A stretch of 17,320 nt of DNA from contig CAJOPK010000118.1 of assembly GCA_905236255.1 (NCBI GenBank), positions 1 to 17,320 of the forward strand, in the 5' to 3' direction. The notes under the pieces were generated by a model. It was not told the DNA's origin. It made no database searches and saw nothing but the letters and a program-made list of their open reading frames with translations. The DNA comes from an uncultured Selenomonadaceae bacterium (GTDB lineage Bacteria > Bacillota > Negativicutes > Selenomonadales > Selenomonadaceae). The position numbers and the translations under genes are program-made. Below, piece by piece: positions 13,647-17,320 of the stretch; within the stretch, counting starts at the first letter, position 1; each line of letters opens with the position of its first letter.

Positions 13647-13904
13647 TTATTTTTTGCCGGTAACTTTTGCCGCAACCGCCGAAACTGCGGAACTTGCACC
13701 CTTTGAAACGACTTCCGCCAAAATTGCGGGCAAAGCCGTCTTGAGTACGCCGATAACGTCATTCAAAACCGCATTGTAAAGATCGCCGCCGTCGGTAACG
13801 CCGCGCCCGTTTTCGGTAATGAAGAATTTTTTCGGATGCTCGCCGCTCTTCAAAGCCTCGTCAATTTTTTCGGCAATAAGTTTCTCCAGTTTTTCTTTGT
13901 CCAT
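13647..13904 (-). CDS. Small hypothetical protein, 85 residues
   Basis: The protein is not recognised. Residues 1-20 form a charged amphipathic helix (MDKEKLEKLIAEKIDEALKS). A turn-rich middle (ENGRGVTDGGD, 31-41) and a long Ala/Val-rich helix (about 42-81) follow, ending in a basic TGKK. The last helix is amphipathic or weakly hydrophobic and could associate with a membrane. The ATG at 13904 has a GAGTGAAG-type site. It lies 37 bases after the NfeD-like gene and 20 bases before its terminator stem, so it is the last gene of the unit. Coding status rests on operon position, a start with a ribosome site, and sensible composition. Confidence 0.6.
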   Translation of the reverse strand: MDKEKLEKLIAEKIDEALKSGEHPKKFFITENGRGVTDGGDLYNAVLNDVIGVLKTALPAILAEVVSKGASSAVSAVAAKVTGKK

Positions 13905-13941
13905 GATTTACTTCACTCTCCCAAAAAATTTATAAAATAAC

Positions 13942-14322
13942 CTAAATCTGACGGACAAGGACACGCGAGCCGTCAACATTTATTATTTTTACGATGTCAC
14001 CCTGCTTGACAAAATTGCCTTCCGTCACAACGTCCAAAGGCTCCCCTTCAACCGTGACGGTGCCGGCGGGACGCAAATCCGTCGCACAAACTCCGATCGC
14101 TCCGAGAAACCTGCTCTTGTCGATGTTGCTTGTGTAACCGTCGCGATTCCGCTGACGCTCGTCAAGGATCAATTCGTCAAGCATATTTGCATTTTTGTCG
14201 GAACTGCGGCTGCTTATGTAAAAGACAAGCCCCAATCCCAAAAGCGCGATAACAAGCATGGAATAACAAGCCATTGAAACAAGCGCGTTGTTTGCTCCCG
14301 CAAAAATCTGTACTCCGGTCAT
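13942..14322 (-). CDS. NfeD-like membrane protein
   Basis: The 126-residue protein has one membrane helix (about 15-37), a charged linker, and a C-terminal OB-fold of NfeD type. The fold is seen as RFLGAIGVCATDLRPAGTV (71-89), VEGEPLDVVTEGNFVKQGD (91-109) and VKIINVDGSRVLVRQ (111-125). NfeD proteins usually accompany a membrane stomatin/flotillin-like protein or carry a ClpP-like protease domain; neither is seen here, so it is the short form. The OB-fold should face the cytoplasm or membrane surface. The ATG at 14322 is chosen because a GTGGTG stretch upstream belongs to its ribosome-site region (GAGAGTGGTG). It follows the second glycosyltransferase gene by 33 bases and precedes the 85-residue gene. 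Confidence 0.85.
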   Translation of the reverse strand: MTGVQIFAGANNALVSMACYSMLVIALLGLGLVFYISSRSSDKNANMLDELILDERQRNRDGYTSNIDKSRFLGAIGVCATDLRPAGTVTVEGEPLDVVTEGNFVKQGDIVKIINVDGSRVLVRQI

Positions 14323-14355
14323 TTTCGTCACCACTCTCTCAAAAACTCAATCCTT

Positions 14356-15999
14356 TTAAACCGGTATAACTATTTCGCCGTTTTGCCCGATATTACCTGC
14401 CGAATTGTTTGTAAATTTCCGGGCGGCTTTTTCAATCCGGGCATCGGCGGCGGCTCGGAGTTCCGGCAATTTCGCATAAAGCTCGGAATACCAATCCAAT
14501 CTTTCCATATAATGTTGGCTCATCAGCCGATTATATCTGACGTAGTTGTAAGCCGTTTCCGCAACCTCGCGACGTTTGCCGGGATTTTCGATTAAAAATT
14601 TCAACTTTTGAACAAATTCCTTTTCGTCGCGATAAATAAATCCGGTTTTCCCCTCTTCGATTACGCCGGAATAAACAACCGGAGATGCAAGCGCAACCGT
14701 GCCGTGACCGCCGCACTCGACAAATTTTAAATCCGATTTGGACCGGTTAAATTCGTTGTCCTTTAAAGGCAAAATAGAAATATCCGATTCGCGCAAGGCA
14801 TTTTCATAGCGTTCGTATGAAACAAATTGCCCGTCGTAATAATCCAAATCCCCGACAAAACTTTTGTTTTCGGTTTCAATCATTTTGTAAAGTGCCGACC
14901 GCGCCAAAATTTTAAAATGCAATTTGTCGCCGTACTCTTTTGCAAATTTATTCAAAATCGGCAGAAGTTCCAAAAAATCTTTGTCCCTGTTCAAGGCGGC
15001 AAAGAGAATTGTCACCGGACGATTGGGATTTTTAAATTCTTCGTCAAAATTTCTCGGCGGCGGAAGTTTCGGCAAGTGATTGGCAAAAACCTTAACCGTC
15101 GGATTGTACTGTCGGAGATAATCGGCAAGATAATTCGTTGAAGTCTGAATTGCATGGGTACCGACAAAATTTATCCATGCGGTTTCTTCGTAATTTTTTT
15201 GCCACAAAAGCGGGTGATCGTCCATTTCCGCAATCGAAAGATAGCCGGCTTCATTTGCCATCTTGAAAAGTCTGCAGGCATCGTGAAAAGTGCCGAAACT
15301 CATTCGTTGACTTATGAAAATTTTTTCGCCGAAATTGCCTTCAATCGGTACGAAAGGTTTTTCCATAGTCTGCCAGACGACACTCAAAGCCTGTTCCTTT
15401 TTAAAAAATGCGTTGGGTGCATGAACCCTGAGCGGCGCACAAACTATTGTTTCGCCGATTACCGTGTGAATCAATTTTTTAATTTTCGGAAGTTCAATCA
15501 TGGCCGTGACGATATGCATAAATACGGCGGCATCGTCTTTCAAAATTTCCGCAATATTTTTATCGACCGTCACACGCATTGATGCCTTTTGGGATCTGTT
15601 GATTTCAAATCCGGCATCGGTCAAAGAATTTTTCATTTCGGCGGCGGTCAAAGTGACTTTAAAGAACGGCGGCAACCCGTTCAAAATATTTTTGACGTTT
15701 TCGGCAAATGCAATATTTTCAAGCGCAAAAATCGCAATACCGCCGGGCTTAATTTGTTCCGAAACTTTTTTTGCGAAATTTTTAAATTCGTCGGAATCAA
15801 ATTTTCCGATAATCGAACTTTGAATCAAAACTACTTCAAACTTGCCCTTGACTTTCGATAAATCTTCCGAAATTTTATAATCACAGTCCGGCTGAATTGC
15901 CAAAAATTTATCCCGCGTGCCTTCAAAATTTTTCGTCGTCTTTAAAGTCAATTCCAAAATACTTTTTGTCTTTGCCGGAATAAAATCTTCAAAAGTCAT
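14356..15999 (-). CDS. Glycosyltransferase (GT4-like) with N-terminal methyltransferase-like region
   Basis: The 547-residue protein has two parts. Residues about 1-160 have alternating strands and helices, with KFEVVLIQSSII (53-64) and KPGGIAIFALEN (84-95), a late part of a Rossmann methyltransferase fold. The glycine-rich SAM motif I is not evident, so this part may be inactive. Residues about 180-510 look like a GT-B glycosyltransferase: a donor-side segment VTILFAALNRDKDF (329-342) and SKSDLKFVECGGHGTVALAS (420-439), then a GVIEEGKTGFIY-type ending. The acceptor and donor are unknown. The start is the ATG at 15999 with GGAG eight bases upstream; a TTG at 16023 overlaps the previous gene. 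It follows the first glycosyltransferase by 13 bases, so both likely act on the same envelope glycan or protein glycan. Confidence 0.82.
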   Translation of the reverse strand: MTFEDFIPAKTKSILELTLKTTKNFEGTRDKFLAIQPDCDYKISEDLSKVKGKFEVVLIQSSIIGKFDSDEFKNFAKKVSEQIKPGGIAIFALENIAFAENVKNILNGLPPFFKVTLTAAEMKNSLTDAGFEINRSQKASMRVTVDKNIAEILKDDAAVFMHIVTAMIELPKIKKLIHTVIGETIVCAPLRVHAPNAFFKKEQALSVVWQTMEKPFVPIEGNFGEKIFISQRMSFGTFHDACRLFKMANEAGYLSIAEMDDHPLLWQKNYEETAWINFVGTHAIQTSTNYLADYLRQYNPTVKVFANHLPKLPPPRNFDEEFKNPNRPVTILFAALNRDKDFLELLPILNKFAKEYGDKLHFKILARSALYKMIETENKSFVGDLDYYDGQFVSYERYENALRESDISILPLKDNEFNRSKSDLKFVECGGHGTVALASPVVYSGVIEEGKTGFIYRDEKEFVQKLKFLIENPGKRREVAETAYNYVRYNRLMSQHYMERLDWYSELYAKLPELRAAADARIEKAARKFTNNSAGNIGQNGEIVIPV

Positions 16000-16012
16000 T
16001 TCGTCCGCTCCG

Positions 16013-17248
16013 TTATCTGACAAGGCTGTACATTAAATCTTCCTGCTGACGCATACATTTCATGAGTTCAAATCTTTCCAAAATCGTTTCGCGGGCGCGT
16101 TGTCCCAAAAGTCTTGCGCGCTCCGGATCGTCCAAAAGTTCTTCAATTCTCCGGGCAATGTGATAAGGAGATCTGAATTCCGCCAAAAGTCCGTTTACTC
16201 CGTCCTCCATGACTTCTTCGACCGGCGGAGTTTTTGAGCCGACCATCGGACAGCCGAAACTCATTGCCTCCAAAAACGACCAACTCAAAACAAAAGGACG
16301 GGTCAAATAGACATGACAACTTGACGCGCGCAAAATTTTCTGATAGTCGCCGCGATTGCGCAGACCGACAAAATGAACGCGTGAAGTATCGTAATCGCCT
16401 TTCTCCTCTTCCTTTTTCTGATAGCTTGTGTCTTTGAGTTGCGCGCCGTAACAAACTCTGTCCTTTCCGACCAAAACGACATGAGTATTCGGACGGCGTT
16501 TCAGGACGTGACGAATCGCGTCCATAAAATACGGGAAACCGCGATACATTTCAAAGCCGCGGGAAACGTAAGTAATAATTTCAGTGCCTTCCGGCAAATT
16601 CAAACCGACATCTTCAAGCACAAGTCCCGGACGTTTTCCGGAAGGATCCGGCGAACAAAAACGGGTGTCTATTCCCTCATGAATAATGTGAAGTTTCGGT
16701 TTAAATTCGTTCGGGAATTGCGAATACTGCCATTTTGTCGGAGTAACGCCGGCATCGCAAAGTTCAAGATTTACGAGGTGATGAGCGTTTCGCGTGCGGA
16801 TAGAAATTTTATTTCCCAGTTGCGGAACTTCGTCCGGCCACCAATAACAATCGCTGTCCTCCGAAAGATAATACCATTCAAAATATCCCATGATCGGAAC
16901 TTTGGGATACATATCTTTGCAGTAGAGAGTGGAACCCCAGCCGGTATGACCGATTATAACGTCCGGCTTGATATTTTTTTCGCGGGCGAGCCATTCCATA
17001 GCCCGGACAACCGCCTGACCTTCAACAACCGCTTCCGCTGCCGGGCGGAGAGGTCCGCAGGTTTTAATCCATTCTTCGGCTTTTTCGTCCGGTTTCCGGT
17101 AAAGTGCCAAAGTCACGCCTTTAAGCTGTGAATTTATTGAATTTTCCTTTGACAGAAAATAAACTGAGTTCTCTGGATTTCTTGCAAGGTATGGTGCAAT
17201 ATTCAAATACTGTGCCGGAAAAGACGGGTGCAAGATAAATATATTCAC
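16013..17248 (-). CDS. Glycosyltransferase family 4 protein (PF12000-like N-terminus)
   Basis: The 411-residue protein is a GT-B fold glycosyltransferase. The N-terminal domain opens with FILHPSFPAQYLNIAPYLA and contains KPDVIIGHTGWGSTLYCKDM (about 94-113), as in PF12000-type GT4 proteins. The C-terminal GT4 domain has THVVLVGKD (255-263), VHFVGLRNRGDYQKIL (291-306) and SFLEAMSFGCPMVGSKTPPV (324-343), with the conserved Glu in LEAM. The first Glu of the common EX7E motif is not present, which seems typical of this subgroup. Donor and acceptor sugars cannot be assigned. The start is GTG at 17248, with GGAGG eight bases upstream (17257-17261); a TTG at 17263 overlaps that site and is rejected. 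It heads a unit with the second glycosyltransferase, NfeD-like and 85-residue genes. Confidence 0.92.
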   Translation of the reverse strand: MNIFILHPSFPAQYLNIAPYLARNPENSVYFLSKENSINSQLKGVTLALYRKPDEKAEEWIKTCGPLRPAAEAVVEGQAVVRAMEWLAREKNIKPDVIIGHTGWGSTLYCKDMYPKVPIMGYFEWYYLSEDSDCYWWPDEVPQLGNKISIRTRNAHHLVNLELCDAGVTPTKWQYSQFPNEFKPKLHIIHEGIDTRFCSPDPSGKRPGLVLEDVGLNLPEGTEIITYVSRGFEMYRGFPYFMDAIRHVLKRRPNTHVVLVGKDRVCYGAQLKDTSYQKKEEEKGDYDTSRVHFVGLRNRGDYQKILRASSCHVYLTRPFVLSWSFLEAMSFGCPMVGSKTPPVEEVMEDGVNGLLAEFRSPYHIARRIEELLDDPERARLLGQRARETILERFELMKCMRQQEDLMYSLVR

Positions 17249-17270
17249 TTCAACAACCTCCAATATAATT

Positions 17271-17317
17271 CGGAATGCGTAATGCGGAATTCGGAATTAG
17301 AAACAATAATCAATAAC
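17271..17317. repeat. Heptanucleotide tandem repeats upstream of the glycosyltransferase gene
   Basis: Four 7-base units, CGGAATG, CGTAATG, CGGAATT and CGGAATT, lie head to tail at 17271-17298. After a short gap two further units of a different type, CAATAAT and CAATAAC, follow at 17304-17317. The array ends just before the ribosome site and may continue beyond the window. Confidence 0.7.
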
Positions 17318-17320
17318 GAA

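Noticed and set aside
16439..17131. Plus-strand open frame of 230 codons
   Set aside because: It is fully antisense to the GT4 gene and shows no start signal or domain.

Overview
The window reads as a stretch of chromosome from a low-to-moderate GC anaerobic bacterium of the Firmicutes type, possibly a diderm member such as a Negativicute (Selenomonas-like). The support is a LytR-CpsA-Psr cell-wall ligase, an HPr with both His15 and the regulatory Ser46, a SpoIIAA-like STAS protein, strong GGAGG ribosome sites, a flavodiiron oxygen/NO reductase, and secreted proteins without lipoboxes. The lineage is inference; no rRNA or marker tree is available. All genes I support lie on the minus strand, so transcription runs from high to low coordinates. 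The long plus-strand frames are antisense shadows.

Reading in transcription order: (1) 17248-13647 holds two GT4-like glycosyltransferases (the second with an N-terminal methyltransferase-like region), an NfeD-like membrane protein and an 85-residue protein, ended by a terminator at 13600-13627. A heptanucleotide tandem repeat lies just upstream. (2) 13459-10403 starts behind a good promoter (TTGAAA-16-TATAAT) preceded by a nearly perfect 46-nt inverted repeat. It encodes a STAS protein, a 610-residue protein joining an NRPS condensation-like domain without its catalytic histidines to a degenerate cyclic-nucleotide-binding-like domain, and a secreted protein of unknown function. This is the best candidate for an undescribed system. 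(3) 10256-8203 is ptsH-ptsI, with an attenuator-like hairpin between the genes and a clear terminator after ptsI. (4) 8043-6637 is an LCP ligase with a long Ser/Arg/Asn-rich tail. (5) 6492-4798 is def followed by a DUF4143-type ATPase with an eroded C-terminal nuclease region. (6) 4710-3648 is a YopX-family phage-type protein and a small secreted protein, ended by a terminator. (7) 3495-1 is a membrane protein, a flavodiiron protein, a GIY-YIG/DUF4357 protein, a Uma2 nuclease-family protein and the 5' part of folD, cut by the window edge.

Most units are housekeeping (one-carbon metabolism, protein maturation, PTS, cell wall). The accessory interest is in the STAS/condensation-like operon with its repeats, the two glycosyltransferases, the two nuclease-fold genes behind the flavodiiron gene and the orphan YopX gene. 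Several first choices of start are wrong by 4 to 53 codons when ribosome sites are considered; the starts given here follow the ribosome sites. No tRNA, rRNA, CRISPR array, transposase or integrase was seen. No gene-free stretch exceeds 300 bases.
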